64,000 nt of DNA from Halisarca cf. caerulea (GCA_963170055.1 CAUJGJ010000016.1:634512-698511), one strand, 5' to 3'. Counted from the first letter of the stretch, positions 1 to 16,000 are shown. Numbers and translations: made by a program. The notes: generated by a model from the sequence alone, not told the origin.

Positions 1-3000
1 TGTGAGCGCATTTGTTTAGTGTTGGATATGCTTGTGCTAATACCAATATTTGGCACTAGCACCACGCACATTCCCAGTGGACACACATGAAGTTTCATAA
101 CTACTGTGGGCGTATTTGTGTAATGTTGGATATGCTGGTGCTAATACCAATATTTGGCACTAGCACCACGCACATTCCCAGAGGACACACATGAAGTTTC
201 TTTACTACTGTGGGCGTATTTGTGTAATGTTGGATATGCTGGTGCTAATACAAGTATTTGGCACTAGCACCACGCACATTCCCAGTGGACACACATGACC
301 TTTATGAAGTGCTTAGAGCGCATTTGTGTAGTGTTGGATATGCTGGTGCTAATACCAATATTTGGCACTAGCACCACGCACATTCCCAGTGGACACACAT
401 GAATATTCTGAAGTGCTGTGGGCGTATTTGTGTAGTGTTGGATATGCTGGTGCTAATACCAATATTTGGCACTAGCACCACGCACATTCCCAGTGGACAC
501 ACATGAAGTTTTATAACTACTGTGGGCGTATTTGTGTAATGTTGGATATGCTGGTGCTAATACCAATATTTGGCACTAGCACCACGCACATTCCCAGTGG
601 ACACACATGACCTTTCTGAAGTGCTGTGAGCGCATTTGTGTAGTGTTGGATATGCTGGTGCTAATACCAATATTTGGCACTAGCACCACGCACATTCCCA
701 GTGGACACACATGAATTTTCTGAAGTGCTGTGGGCGTATTTGTGTAGTGTTGGATATGCTGGTGCTACTACCAATATTTTGCACTAGCACCACGCACATT
801 CCCAGTGCACACACATGAAGTTTCTGAAGTGCTGTGGGCGTATTTGTGTAGTGTTGGATATGCTGGTGCTAATACCAATATTTGGCACTAGCACCACGCA
901 CATTCCCAGAGGACACACATGAAGTTTCTTTACTACTGTGGGCGTATTTGTGTAATGTTGGATATGCTGGTGCTAATACAAGTATTTGGCACTAGCACCA
1001 CGCACATTCCCAGTGGACACACATGACCTTTCTGAAGTGCTGTGAGCGCATTTGTTTAGTGTTGAATATGCTGGTGCTAATACCAATGTTTGGCACTAGC
1101 ACCACGCACATTCCCAGTGGACACACATGAAGTTTCATAACTACTGTGGGCGTATTTGTGTAATGTTGGATATGCTGGTGCAAATACCAATATTTGGCAC
1201 TAGCACCACGCACATTCCCAGTGGACACACATGACCTTTCTAAAGTGCTGTGAGCGCATTTGTGTAGTGTTGGATATGCTGGTGCTAATACAAATATTTG
1301 TCACTAGCACAACGCACATTCCCAGTGGACACACATGACCTTTCTGAAGTGCAGTGGGCGTATTTGTGTAGTGTTGGATATGCTGATGCTAATACCAATA
1401 TTTGGCACTAGCACCACGCACATTCCCAGAGGACACACATGAAGTTTCATAACTACAGTGGGCGTATTTGTGTAGTGTTGGATATGCTGGTGCTAATACC
1501 AATATTTGGCACTAGCACCACGCACATTCCCAGTGGACACACATGACCTTTCTAAAGTGCTGTGAGCGCATTTGTGTAGTGTTGGATATGCTGGTGCTAA
1601 TACCAATATTTGGCACTAGCACCACGCACATTCCCAGTGGACACACATGAATTTTCTGAAGTGCTGTGGGCGTATTTGTGTAGTGTTGGATATGCTGGTG
1701 CTACTACCAATATTTTGCACTAGCACCACGCACATTCCCAGTGCACACACATGAAGTTTCTGAAGTGCTGTGGGCGTATTTGTGTAGTGTTGGATATGCT
1801 GGTGCTAATACCAATATTTGGAACTAGCACCACGCACATTCCCAGTGCACACACATGAAGTTTCTTTACTACTGTGGGCGTATTTTTGTAGTGTTGGATA
1901 TGCTGGTGCTAATACCAATATTTGGCACTAGCACCACGCACATTCCCGGAGGACACACATGAAGTTTCTTTACTACTGTGGGCGTATTTGTGTAATGTTG
2001 GATATTCTGGTGCTAATACAAGTATTTGGCACTAGCACCACGCACATTCCCAGTGGACACACATGACCTTTCTGAAGTGCTGTGAGCGCATTTGTTTAGT
2101 GTTGGATATGCTGGTGCTAATACCAATATTTGGCACTAGCACCACGCACATTCCCAGTGGACACACATGAAGTTTCATAACTACTGTGGGCGTATTTGTG
2201 TAATGTTGGATATGCTGGTGCTAATACCAATATTTGGCACTAGCACCACGCACATTCCCACAGGACACACATGAAGTTTCTTTACTACTGTGGGCGTATT
2301 TGTGTAATGTTGGATATGCTGGTGCTAATACAAGTATTTGGCACTAGCACGACGAACATTCCCAGTGGACACACATGACCTTTATGAAGTGCTTAGAGCG
2401 CATTTGTGTAGTGTTGGATATGCTGGTGCTAATACCAATATTTGGCACTAGCACCACGCACATTCCCAGTGGACACACATGAATATTCTGAAGTGCTGTG
2501 GGCGTATTTGTGTAGTGTTGGATATGCTGGTGCTAATACCAATATTTGGCACTAGCACCACGCACATTCCCAGTGGACACACATGAAGTTTCATAACTAC
2601 TGTGGGCGTATTTGTGTAATGTTGGATATGCTGGTGCTAATACCAATATTTGGCACTAGCACCACGCACATTCCCAGTGGACACACATGACCTTTCTAAA
2701 GTGCTGTGAGCGCATTTGTGTAGTGTTGGATATGCTGGTGCTAATACAAATATTTGTCACTAGCACAACGCACATTCCCAGTGGACACACATGACCTTTC
2801 TGAAGTGCAGTGGGCGTATTTGTGTAGTGTTGGATATGCTGATGCTAATACCAATATTTGGCACTAGCACCACGCACATTCCCAGAGGACACACATGAAG
2901 TTTCATAACTACAGTGGGCGTATTTGTGTAGTGTTGGATATGCTGGTGCTAATACCAATATTTGGCACTAGCACCACGCACATTCCCAGTGGACACACAT

Positions 3001-3100
3001 GACCTTTCTGAAGTGCTGTGAGCGCATTTGTGTAGTGTTATATATGCTGGTGCTAATACCAATATTTGGCACTAGCACCACGCACATTCCCAGTGGACAC
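1..3100. repeat. Satellite block: 20-mer and 14-mer higher-order repeats
   Basis: Rare variants recur at fixed distances. TTTATGAAGTGCTTAGAGCG is at 301 and 2381, and GAATATTCTG at 401 and 2481, both 2080 bp apart (20 monomers). Further on, the AGTGCAGTGGGCG monomer near 1341 recurs near 2797, 1456 bp away (14 monomers). The CTACTACCAATATTTTGC monomer appears near 711, 1647 and 3103 (9 and 14 monomers apart). The register changes from 20 to 14 monomers partway through, which fits unequal exchange. Boundaries are approximate. Confidence 0.75.
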
Positions 3101-4815
3101 ACATGAATTTTCTGAAGTGCTGTGGGCGTATTTGTGTAGTGTTGGATATGCTGGTGCTACTACCAATATTTTGCACTAGCACCACGCACATTCCCAGTGC
3201 ACACACATGAAGTTTCTGAAGTGCTGTGGGCGTATTTGTGTAGTGTTGGATATGCTGGTGCTAATACCAATATTTGGCACTAGCACCACGCACATTCCCA
3301 GAGGACACACATGAAGTTTCTTTACTACTGTGGGCGTATTTGTGTAATGTTGGATATGCTGGTGCTAATACAAGTATTTGGCACTAGCACCACGCACATT
3401 CCCAGTGGACACACATGACCTTTCTGAAGTGCTGTGAGCGCATTTGTTTAGTGTTGGATATGCTGGTGCTAATACCAATATTTGGCACTAGCACCACGCA
3501 CATTCCCAGAGGACACACATGAAGTTTCATAACTACTGTGGGCGTATTTGTGTAATGTTGGATATGCTGGTGCTAATACCAATATTTGGCACTAGCACCA
3601 CGCACATTCCCAGTGGACACACATGAATTTTCTGAAGTGCTGTGGGCGTATTTGTGTAATGTTGGATATGCTGGTGCTAATACAAGTATTTGGCACTAGC
3701 ACCACGCACATTCCCACTGGACACACATGACCTTTCTCAAGTGCTGTGAGCGCATTTGTTTAGTGTTGGATATGCTGGTGCTAATACCAATATTTGGCAC
3801 TAGCACCACGCACATTCCCAGTGGACACACATGACCTTTCTGAAGTGCTGTGAGCGCATTTGTGTAGTGTTGGATATGCTGGTGCTAATACCAATATTTG
3901 GCACTAGCACCACGCACATTCCCAGTGGACAAACATGACCTTTCTGAAGTGCTGTGAGCGCATTTGTGTAGTGTTGGATATGCTGGTGCTAATACCAATA
4001 TTTGGCACTAGCACATCGCAAATTCCCAGATGACACACATGAAGTTTCTTTACTACTGTGGGCGTATTTGTGTAATGTTGGAAATTCTTGTGCTAATACC
4101 AATATTTGGCACTAGCACCACGCACATTCCCGGAGGACACACATGAAGTTTCTTTACTACTGTGGGCGTATTTGTGTAATGTTGGATATGCTGGTGCTTA
4201 TACAAGTATTTGGCACTAGCACCACGCACATTCCCAGAGGACACACATGAAGTTTCATAACTACTGTGGGCGTATTTGTGTAATGTTGGATATTCTGGTG
4301 CTAATACCAATATTTGGCACTAGCACCACGCACATTCCCAGAGGACACACATGAAGTTTCTTTACTACTGTGGGCTTATTTGTGTAATGTTGGATATGCT
4401 GGTGCTAATAAAAATATTTGGCACTAGCACCACGCACATTCCCAGTGGACACACATGACGTTTCTGAAGTGCTGTGGTTTTACTTGTGTAGTGTTATATA
4501 TGCTGGTGCTAATACCAATATTTGGCACTAGCACCACGCACATTCCCAGTGGACACACATAAAGTTTCTGAAGTGCTGTGGGCGCATTTGTGTAGTGTTG
4601 GATATGCTGGTGCTAATACCAATATTTGGCACTAGCACCATGCACATTCCCAGATGACACACATGAAGTTTCTTTACTACTGTGGGCGTATTTGTGTAAT
4701 GTTGGATATGCTGGTGCTAATACCAATATTTGGTACTAGCACCACGCACATTCCCAGTGGACACACATGAATTTTCTGAAGTGCTGTGGGCGTATTTGTG
4801 TAGTGTTGGATATGC

Positions 4816-4848
4816 TGGTGCTAATACCAATATTTGGCACTAGCACCA
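4816..4848. other. Nested dyad-symmetry motif of the satellite monomer (representative copy)
   Basis: Each standard monomer contains outer arms TGGTGCTA and TAGCACCA (8 bp, perfectly complementary). Inside them is a second dyad, CCAA-TAT-TTGG. The two are separated by ATA on the left and CAC on the right. On the plus strand the ATA/CAC spacers give two A-C mismatches around one T-A pair. On the minus strand they become GTG and TAT, so RNA could pair throughout with two G-U wobbles: 15 pairs and a 3-nt AUA loop. This copy is one example; another is at 136-168. Some monomers carry substitutions in the arms, for example GGTACTA near 7107, and these do not appear compensated. Confidence 0.8.
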
Positions 4849-7059
4849 CGCACATTCCCAGTGGACACACATGAAGTTTCTGAAGTGCTGTGGGCGTATT
4901 TGTGTAGTGTTGGATATGCTGGTGCTAATACCAATATTTGGCACTAGCACCACGCACATTCCCAGTGGACACACATGACCTTTCTGAAGTGCTGTGAGCG
5001 CATTTGTGTAGTGTTGGATATGCTGGTGCTAATACCAATATTTGGCACTAGCACATCGCACATTCCCAGATGACACACATGAAGTTTCTTTACTACTGTG
5101 GGCGTATTTGTGTAATGTTGGATATGCTGGTGCTAATACAAATATTTGGCACTAGCACCACGCACATTCCCAGGGGACACACATGAAGTTTCATAAGTGC
5201 TGTGGGCGTATTTGTGTAATGTTGGATATGCTGGTGCTAATACCAATATTTGGTACTAGCACCACGCACATTCCCAGTGGACAAACATGAAGTTTCTGAA
5301 GTGCTGTGGGCGTATTTGTGTAGTGTTGGATATGCTGGTGCTAATACCAATATTTGGCACTAGCACCACGCACATTCCCAGAGGACACACATGAAGCTTC
5401 ATAACTACTGTGGGCGTGTTTGTGTAATGTTGGATATGCTGGTGCTAATACCAATATTTGGTACTAGCACCACGCACATTCCCAGTGGACACACATGAAG
5501 TTTCTTAACTACTGTGGGCGTATTTGTGTAATGTTGGATATGCTGGTGCTAATACCAATATTTGGCACTAGCACCACGCACATTCCCAGTAGACACACAT
5601 GAAGTTTCTGAAGTGCTGTGGGCGTACTTGTGTAGTGTTGGATATGCTGGTGCTAATACCAATATTTGGCACTAGCACCACGCACATTCCCAGTGGACAC
5701 ACATGACCTTTCTGAAGTGCTGTGAGCGCATTTGTGTAGTGTTGGATATGCTGGTGCTAATACCAATATTTGGCACTAGCACCACGCACATTCCCAGTGG
5801 ACACACATGAAGTTTCATAACTACTGTGGGCGTATTTGTGTAATGTTGGATATGCTGGTGCTAATACCAATATTTGGCTCTAGCACCACGCACATTCCGA
5901 GAGGACACACATGAAGTTTCTTTACTACTGTGGGCGTATTTATGTAATGTTGGATATGCTGGTGCTAATACCAATATTTGGCACTAGCACCACGCACATT
6001 CCCAGAGGACACACATGAAGTTTTATAACTACTGTGGGCGTATTTGTGTAGTGTTGGATATGCTGGTGCTAATACCAATATTTGGCACTAGCACCACGCA
6101 CATTCCCAGTGGACACACATGAAGTTTCATAACTACTGTGGGCGTATTTGTGTAGTGTTGGATATGCTGGTGCTAATACCAATATTTGGCACTAGCACCA
6201 CGCACATTCCCAGAGGACACACATGAAGTTTCTTTACTACTGTGGGCGTATTTGTGTAATGTTGGATATGCTGGTGCTAATACAAGTATTTGGCACTAGC
6301 ACCACGCATATTCCCAGTGGACACACATGACCTTTCTCAAGTGCTGTGAGCGCATTTGTTTAGTGTTGGATATGCTGGTGCTAATACCAATATTTGGCAC
6401 TAGCACCACGCACATTCCCAGTGGACACACATGACCTTTCTGAAGTGCTGTGAGCGCATTTGTGTAGTGTTGGATATGCTGGTGCTAAAATCAATATTTG
6501 GCACTAGCACAACGCACATTCCCAGTGGACACACATGACCTTTCATATGTGCTGTGGGCGTATTTGTGTAGTGTTGGATATGCTGGTGCTAATACCAATA
6601 TTTGGCACTAGAACCACGCACATTCCCACTGGACACACATGACCTTTCTGAAGTTCTGTGGGCGTATTATTGTAGTGTTGGATATGCTGGTGCTAATACC
6701 AATATTTGGCACTAGCACCACGCACATTCCCAGTGGACACACATGAAGTTTCTGAAGTGCTGTGGGCGTATTTGTGTAGTGTTGGATATGCTGGTGCTAA
6801 TACCAATATTTGGCACTAGCACCACGCACATTCCCAGTGGACACACATGAAGTTTCTTAACTACTGTGGGCGTATTTGTGTAATGTTGGATATGTTGGTG
6901 CTAATACCAATATTTGGCACTAGCACCACGCACATTCCCAGTAGACACACATGAAGTTTCTGAAGTGCTATGGGCGTACTTGTGTAGTGTTGGATATGCT
7001 GGTGCTAATACCAATATTTGGCACTAGCACCACGCACATTCCCAGTGGACACACATGAC

Positions 7060-10000
7060 CTTTCTGAAGTGCTGTGGGCGTATTTGTGTAGTGTTGGATA
7101 TGCTGGTACTAATACCAATATTAGGCACTAGCACCGCGCACATTCCCAGTGGACACACATGAAGTTTGTGAAGTGCTGTGGGCGTATTTGTGTAGTGTTG
7201 GATATGCTGGTGCTAATACCAATATTTGGCACTAGCACCACGCACATTCCCAGGGGACACACATAAAGTTTCTGAAGTGCTGTGGGCGTATTTGTGTAGT
7301 GTTGGATATGCTGGTGCTAATACCAATATTTGGCACTAGCACCACGCACATTCCCAGTGGACACACATGACCTTTCTGAAGTGTTGTGGGCGTATTTGTG
7401 TAGTGTTTGATATGCTGGTGCTAATACCAATATTTGGCACTAGCACCACGCACATTCCCAGTGGACACACATGACCTTTGTGAAGTGCTATGGGCGTATT
7501 TGTGTAGTGTTGTATATGCTGGTGCTAATACCAATATTGGGCACTAGCACCACGCACATTCCCAGTAGACACACATGAAGTTTCTGAAGTGCTGTGGGCG
7601 TACTTGTGTAGTGTTGGATATGCTGGTGCTAATACCAATATTTGGCACTAGCACCACGCACATTCCCAGTGGACACACATGAAGTTTCTGAAGTGCTACG
7701 GGCGTATTTGTGTAGTGATGGATATACTGGTGCTAATACCAATATTTGGCACTAGCACCACGCACATTCCCAGAGGACACACATGAAGTTTCTTTACTAC
7801 TGTGGGCGTATTTGTGTAATGTTGGATATGCTGGTGCTAATACAAGTATTTGGCACTAGCACCACGCACATTCCCAGTGGACACACATGACCTTTCTCAA
7901 GTGCTGTGAGCGCATTTGTTTAGTGTTGGATATGCTGGTGCTAATACCAATATTTGGCACTAGCACCACGCACATTCCCAGTGGACACACATGACCTTTC
8001 TGAAGTGCTGTGAGCGCATTTGTGTAGTGTTGGATATGCTGGTGCTAATACCAATATTTGGCACTAGCACAACGCACATTCCCAGTGGACACACATGACC
8101 TTTCATATGTGCTGTGGGCGTATTTGTGTAGTGTTGGATATGCTGGTGCTAATACCAATATTTGGCACTAGCACCACGCACATTCCCACTGGACACACAT
8201 GACCTTTCTGAAGTTCTGTGGGCGTATTATTGTAGTGTTGGATATGCTGGTGCAAATACCAATATTTGGCACTAGCACCACGCACATTCCCAGTGGACAC
8301 ACATGAAGTTTCTTTACTACTGTGGGCGTATTTGTGTAGAGTTGGATATGCTGGTGCTAATACCAATATTTGGCACTAGCACCACGCACATTCCCAGTGG
8401 ACACACATGAAGTTTCTTTACTACTGTGGGCGTATTTGTGTAGTGTTGGATATGCTGGTGCTAATACCAATATTTGGCACTAGCACCACGCACATTCCCA
8501 GTGGACACACATGAAGTTTCTTAACTACTGTGGGCGTATTTGTGTAATGTTGGATATGTTGGTGCTAATACCAATATTTGGCACTAGCACCACGCACATT
8601 CCCAGTAGACACACATGAAGTTTCTGAAGTGCTGTGGGCGTACTTGTGTAGTGTTGGATATGCTGGTGCTAATACCAATATTTGGCACTAGCACCACGCA
8701 CATTCCCACTGGACACACATGACCTTTCTGAAGTGCTGTGGGCGTATTATTGTAGTGTTGGATATGCTGGTGCAAATACCAATATTTGGCACTAGCACCA
8801 CGCACATTCCCAGTGGACACACATGAAGTTTCTTTACTACTGTGGGCGTATTTGTGTAGTGTTGGATATGCTGGTGCTAATACCAATATTTGGCACTAGC
8901 ACCACGCACATTCCCAGTGGACACACATGAAGTTTCTTTACTACTGTGGGCGTATTTGTGTAGTGTTGGATATGCTGGTGCTAATACCAATATTTGGCAC
9001 TAGCACCACGCACATTCCCAGTGGACACACATGAAGTTTCTTAACTACTGTGGGCGTATTTGTGTAATGTTGGATATGTTGGTGCTAATACCAATATTTG
9101 GCACTAGCACCACGCACATTCCCAGTAGACACACGTGAAGTTTCTGAAGTGCTGTGGGCGTACTTGTGTAGTGTTGGATATGCTGGTGCTAATACCAATA
9201 TTTGGCACTAGCACCACGCACATTCCCAGTGGACACACATGACCTTTCTGAAGTGCTGTGGGCGTATTTGTGTAGTGTTGGATATGCTGGTACTAATACC
9301 AATATTAGGCACTAGCACCGCGCACATTCCCAGTGGACACACATGAAGTTTGTGAAGTGCTGTGGGCGTATTTGTGTAGTGTTGGATATGCTGGTGCTAA
9401 TACCAATATTTGGCACTAGCACCACGCACATTCCCAGGGGACACACATAAAGTTTCTGAAGTGCTGTGGGCGTATTAGTGTAGTGTTGGATATGCTGGTG
9501 CTAATACCAATATTTGGCACTAGCACCACGCACATTCCCAGTGGACACACATGACCTTTCTGAAGTGTTGTGGGCGTATTTGTGTAGTGTTTGATATGCT
9601 GGTGCTAATACCAATATTTGGCACTAGCACCACGCACATTCCCAGTGGACACACATGACCTTTGTGAAGTGCTATGGGCGTATTTGTGTAGTGTTGTATA
9701 TGCTGGTGCTAATACCAATATTGGGCACTAGCACCACGCACATTCCCAGTAGACACACATGAAGTTTCTGAAGTGCTGTGGGCGTACTTGTGTAGTGTTG
9801 GATATGCTGGTGCTAATACCAATATTTGGCACTAGCACCACGCACATTCCCAGTGGACACACTTGAAGTTTCTGAAGTGCTGTGGGCGTATTTGTGTAGT
9901 GTTGGATATGCTGGTGCTAATACCAATATTTGGCACTAGCACCACGCACATTCCCAGTAGACACACATGACCTTTCTGAAGTGCTGTGGGCGTATTTGTG

Positions 10001-13000
10001 TAGTGTTGGATATGCTGGTGCTAATACCAATATTTGGCACTAGCACCACGCACATTCCCAGTAGACACACGTGAAGTTTCTGAAGTGCTGTGGGCGTACT
10101 TGTGTACTGTTGGATATGCTGGTGCTAATACCAATATTTGGCACTAGCACCACGCACATTCCCAGTGGACACACATGACCTTTCTGAAGTGCTGTGGGCG
10201 TATTTGTGTAGTGTTGGATATGCTGGTGCTAATACCAATATTTGGCACTAGCTCCACGCACATTCCCAGTGGACACACATGACCTTTCTGAAATGCTGTG
10301 GGCGTATTTGTGTAGTGTTGGATATGCTGGTGCTAATACCAATATTTGGCACTAGCACCACGCACATTCCTAGTGGACACACATGACCTTTCTGAAGTGC
10401 AGTGGGCGTATTTGTGTAGTGTTGGATATGCTGGTGCTAATACCAATATTTGGCACTAGCACCACGCACATTCCCAGTGGACACACATGACCTTTCTGAA
10501 GTGCTGTGGGCGTATTTGTGTAGTGTTGGATATGCTGGTGCTAATACCAATATTTGGCACTAGCACCACGCACATTCCCAGTGGACACACATGACCTTTC
10601 TGAAGTGCTGTGGGCGTATTTGTGTAGTGTTGGATATGCTGGTACTAATACCAATATTAGGCACTAGCACCGCGCACATTCCCAGTGGACACACATGAAG
10701 TTTGTGAAGTGCTGTGGGCGTATTTGTGTAGTGTTGGATATGCTGGTGCTAATACCAATATTTGGCACTAGCACCACGCACATTCCCAGGGGACACACAT
10801 AAAGTTTCTGAAGTGCTGTGGGCGTATTTGTGTAGTGTTGGATATGCTGGTGCTAATACCAATATTTGGCACTAGCACCACGCACATTCCCAGTGGACAC
10901 ACATGACCTTTCTGAAGTGTTGTGGGCGTATTTGTGTAGTGTTTGATATGCTGGTGCTAATACCAATATTTGGCACTAGCACCATGCACATTCCCAGTGG
11001 ACACACATGACCTTTGTGAAGTGCTATGGGCGTATTTGTGTAGTGTTGTATATGCTGGTGCTAATACCAATATTGGGCACTAGCACCACGCACATTCCCA
11101 GTAGACACACATGAAGTTTCTGAAGTGCTGTGGGCGTACTTGTGTAGTGTTGGATATGCTGGTGCTAATACCAATATTTGGCACTAGCACCACGCACATT
11201 CCCAGTGGACACACATGAAGTTTCTGAAGTGCTGTGGGCGTATTTGTGTAGTGTTGGATATGCTGGTGCTAATACCAATATTTGGCACTAGCACCACGCA
11301 CATTCCCAGAGGACACACATGAAGTTTCTTTACTACTGTGGGCGTATTTGTGTAATGTATGATATGCTGGTGCTAATACAAGTATTTGGCACTAGCACCA
11401 CGCACATTCCCAGTGGACACACATGACCTTTCTCAAGTTCTGTGAGCGCATTTGTTTAGTGTTGGATATGCTGGTGCTAATACCAATATTTGGCACTAGC
11501 ACCACGCACATTCCCAGTGGACACACATGACCTTTCTGAAGTGCTGTGAGCGCATTTGTGTAGTGTTGGATATGCTGGTGCTAATACCAATATTTGGCAC
11601 TAGCACAACGCACATTCCCAGTGGACACACATGACCTTTCATATGTGCTGTGGGCGTATTTGTGTAGTGTTGGATATGCTGGTGCTAATACCAATATTTG
11701 GCACTAGCACCACGCACATTCCCACTGGACACACATGACCTTTCTGAAGTTCTGTGGGCGTATTATTGTAGTGTTGGATATGCTGGTGCAAATACCAATA
11801 TTTGGCACTAGCACCACGCACATTCCCAGTGGACACACATGAAGTTTCTTTACTACTGTGGGCGTATTTGTGTAGTGTTGGATATGCTGGTGCTAATACC
11901 AATATTTGGCACTAGCACCACGCACATTCCCAGTGGACACACATGAAGTTTCTTTACTACTGTGGGCGTATTTGTGTAGTGTTGGATATGCTGGTGCTAA
12001 TACCAATATTTGGCACTAGCACCACGCACATTCCCAGTGGACACACATGAAGTTTCTTAACTACTGTGGGCGTATTTGTGTAATGTTGGATATGTTGGTG
12101 CTAATACCAATATTTGGCACTAGCACCACGCACATTCCCAGTAGACACACATGAAGTTTCTGAAGTGCTGTGGGCGTACTTGTGTAGTGTTGGATATGCT
12201 GGTGCTAATACCAATATTTGGCACTAGCACCACGCACATTCCCAGTGGACACACATGACCTTTCTGAAGTGCTGTGGGCGTATTTGTGTAGTGTTGGATA
12301 TGCTGGTACTAATACCAATATTAGGCACTAGCACCGCGCACATTCCCAGTGGACACACATGAAGTTTGTGAAGTGCTGTGGGCGTATTTGTGTAGTGTTG
12401 GATATGCTGGTGCTAATACCAATATTTGGCACTAGCACCACGCACATTCCCAGGGGACACAAATAAAGTTTCTGAAGTGCTGTGGGCGTATTAGTGTAGT
12501 GTTGGATATGCTGGTGCTAATACCAATATTTGGCACTAGCACCACGCACATTCCCAGTGGACACACATGACCTTTCTGAAGTGTTGTGGGCGTATTTGTG
12601 TAGTGTTTGATATGCTGGTGCTAATACCAATATTTGGCACTAGCACCACGCACATTCCCAGTGGACACACATGACCTTTGTGAAGTGCTATGGGCGTATT
12701 TGTGTAGTGTTGTATATGCTGGTGCTAATACCAATATTGGGCACTAGCACCACGCACATTCCCAGTAGACACACATGAAGTTTCTGAAGTGCTGTGGGCG
12801 TACTTGTGTAGTGTTGGATATGCTGGTGCTAATACCAATATTTGGCACTAGCACCACGCACATTCCCAGTGGACACACTTGAAGTTTCTGAAGTGCTGTG
12901 GGCGTATTTGTGTAGTGTTGGATATGCTGGTGCTAATACCAATATTTGGCACTAGCACCACGCACATTCCCAGTAGACACACATGACCTTTCTGAAGTGC

Positions 13001-16000
13001 TGTGGGCGTATTTGTGTAGTGTTGGATATGCTGGTGCTAATACCAATATTTGGCACTAGCACCACGCACATTCCCAGTAGACACACGTGAAGTTTCTGAA
13101 GTGCTGTGGGCGTACTTGTGTAGTGTTGGATATGCTGGTGCTAATACCAATATTTGGCACTAGCACCACGCACATTCCCAGTGGACACACATGACCTTTC
13201 TGAAGTGCTGTGGGCGTATTTGTGTAGTGTTGGATATGCTGGTGCTAATACCAATATTTGGCACTAGCTCCACGCACATTCCCAGTGGACACACATGACC
13301 TTTCTGAAATGCTGTGGGCGTATTTGTGTAGTGTTGGATATGCTGGTGCTAATACCAATATTTGGCACTAGCACCACGCACATTCCTAGTGGACACACAT
13401 GACCTTTCTGAAGTGCTGTGGGCGTATTTGTGTAGTGTTGGATATGCTGGTGCTAATACCAATATTTGGCACTAGCACCACGCACATTCCCAGTGGACAC
13501 ACATGACCTTTCTGAAGTGCTGTGGGCGTATTTGTGTAGTGTTGGATATGCTGGTGCTAATACCAATATTTGGCACTTGCACCACGCACATTCCCAGTGG
13601 ACACACATGAAGTTTCTGAAGTGCTGTGGGCGTATTTGTGTAGTGTTGGATATGCTGGTGCTAATACCAATATTTGGCACTAGCACCACGCACTTTCCCA
13701 GTGGACACACATGAAGTTTATTAACTACTGTGGGCGTATTTTTGTAGTGTTGGATATGCTGGTGCTAATACGAATATTTGGCACTAGCACCACGCACATT
13801 CCCAGTGGACACACATGAAGTTTCTTAACTTCTGTGGGCGTATTTGTGCAATGTTGGATATGCTGGTGCTAATACCAATATTTTACACTAGCACCACGCA
13901 CATTCCCAGTGGACACACATGACCTTTCTGAAGTGCTGTGGGCGTATTTGTGTAGTGTTGGATATGCTGGTGCTAATGCCAATATTTGGCACTAGCACCA
14001 CGCACTTTCCCAGTGGACACACATGAAGTTTATTGACTACTGTGGGCGTATTTTTGTAGTGTTGGATATGCTGGTGCTAATACGAATATTTGGCACTAGT
14101 ACCACGCACATTCCCAGTGGACACACATGAAGTTTCTTAACTACTGTGGGCGTATTTGTGTAATGTTGGATATGCTGGTGCTAATACCAATATTTGGCAC
14201 TAACACCACGCACATTCCCAGTGGACAAACATGACCTTTCTGAAGTGCTGTGGGCGTATTTGTGCAGTGTTGGATATGCTGGTGCTAATGCCAATATTTG
14301 GCACTAGCACCACGCACATTCCCAGTGGACACACATGACCTTTCTGAAGTGCTGTGGGCGTATTTGTGTAGTGTTGGATATGCTGGTGCTAATACCAATA
14401 TTTGGCACTAGCACCACGCACATTCCCAGTGGACACACATGAAGTTTCTTTACTACTGTGGGCGTATTTGTGTAGTGTTGGATATGCTGGTGCTAATACC
14501 AATATTTGGCACTAGCACCACGCACATTCCCAGTGGACACACATGAAGTTTCTTAACTACTGTGGGCGTATTTGTGTAATGTTGGATATGTTGGTGCTAA
14601 TACCAATATTTGGCACTAGCACCACGCACATTCCCAGTTGACACACATGAAGTTTCTGAAGTGCTTTGGGCGTACTTGTGTAGTGTTGGATATGCTGGTG
14701 CTAATACCAATATTTGGCACTAGCACCACGCACATTCCCAGTGGACACACATGACCTTTCTGAAGTGCTGTGGGCGTATTTGTGTAGTGTTGGATATGCT
14801 GGTACTAATACCAATATTAGGCACTAGCACCGCGCACATTCCCAGTGGACACACATGAAGTTTGTGAAGTGCTGTGGGCGTATTTGTGTAGTGTTGGATA
14901 TGCTGGTGCTAATACCAATATTTGGCACTAGCACCACGCACATTCCCAGGGGAAACACATAAAGTTTCTGAAGTGCTGTGGGCGTATTAGTGTAGTGTTG
15001 GATATGCTGGTGCTAATACCAATATTTGGCACTAGCACCACGCACATTCGCAGTGGACACACATGACCTTTCTGAAGTGTTGTGGGCGTATTTGTGTAGT
15101 GTTTGATATGCTGGTGCTAATACCAATATTTGGCACTAGCACCACGCACATTCCCAGTGGACACACATGACCTTTGTGAAGTGCTATGGGCGTATTTGTG
15201 TAGTGTTGTATATGCTGGTGCTAATACCAATATTGGGCACTAGCACCACGCACATTCCCAGTAGACACACATGAAGTTTCTGAAGTGCTGTGGGCGTACT
15301 TGTGTAGTGTTGGATATGCTGGTGCTAATACCAATATTTGGCACTAGCACCACGCACATTCCCAGTAGACACACATGACCTTTCTGAAGTGCTGTGGGCG
15401 TATTTGTGTAGTGTTGGATATGCTGGTGCTAATACCAATATTTGGCACTAGCACCACGCACATTCCCAGTAGACACACGTGAAGTTTCTGAAGTGCTGTG
15501 GGCGTACTTGTGTACTGTTGGATATGCTGGTACTAATATCAATATTTGGCACTAGCACCACGCACATTCCCAGTGGACACACATGACCTTTCTGAAGTGC
15601 TGTGGGCGTATTTGTGTAGTGTTGGATATGCTGGTGCTAATACCAATATTTGGCACTAGCTCCACGCACATTCCCAGTGGACACACATGACTTTTCTGAA
15701 ATGCTGTGGGCGTATTTGTGTAGTGTTGGATATGCTGGTGCTAATACCAATATTTGGCACTAGCACCACGCACATTCCTAGTGGACACACATGACCTTTC
15801 TGAAGTGCTGTGGGCGTATTTGTGTAGTGTTGGATATGCTGGTGCTAATACCAATATTTGGCACTAGCACCACGCACATTCCCAGTGGACACACATGACC
15901 TTTCTGAAGTTCTGTGGGCGTATTTGTGTAGTGTTGGATATGCTGGTGCTAATACCAATATTTGGCACTTGCACCACGCACATTCCCAGTGGACACACAT

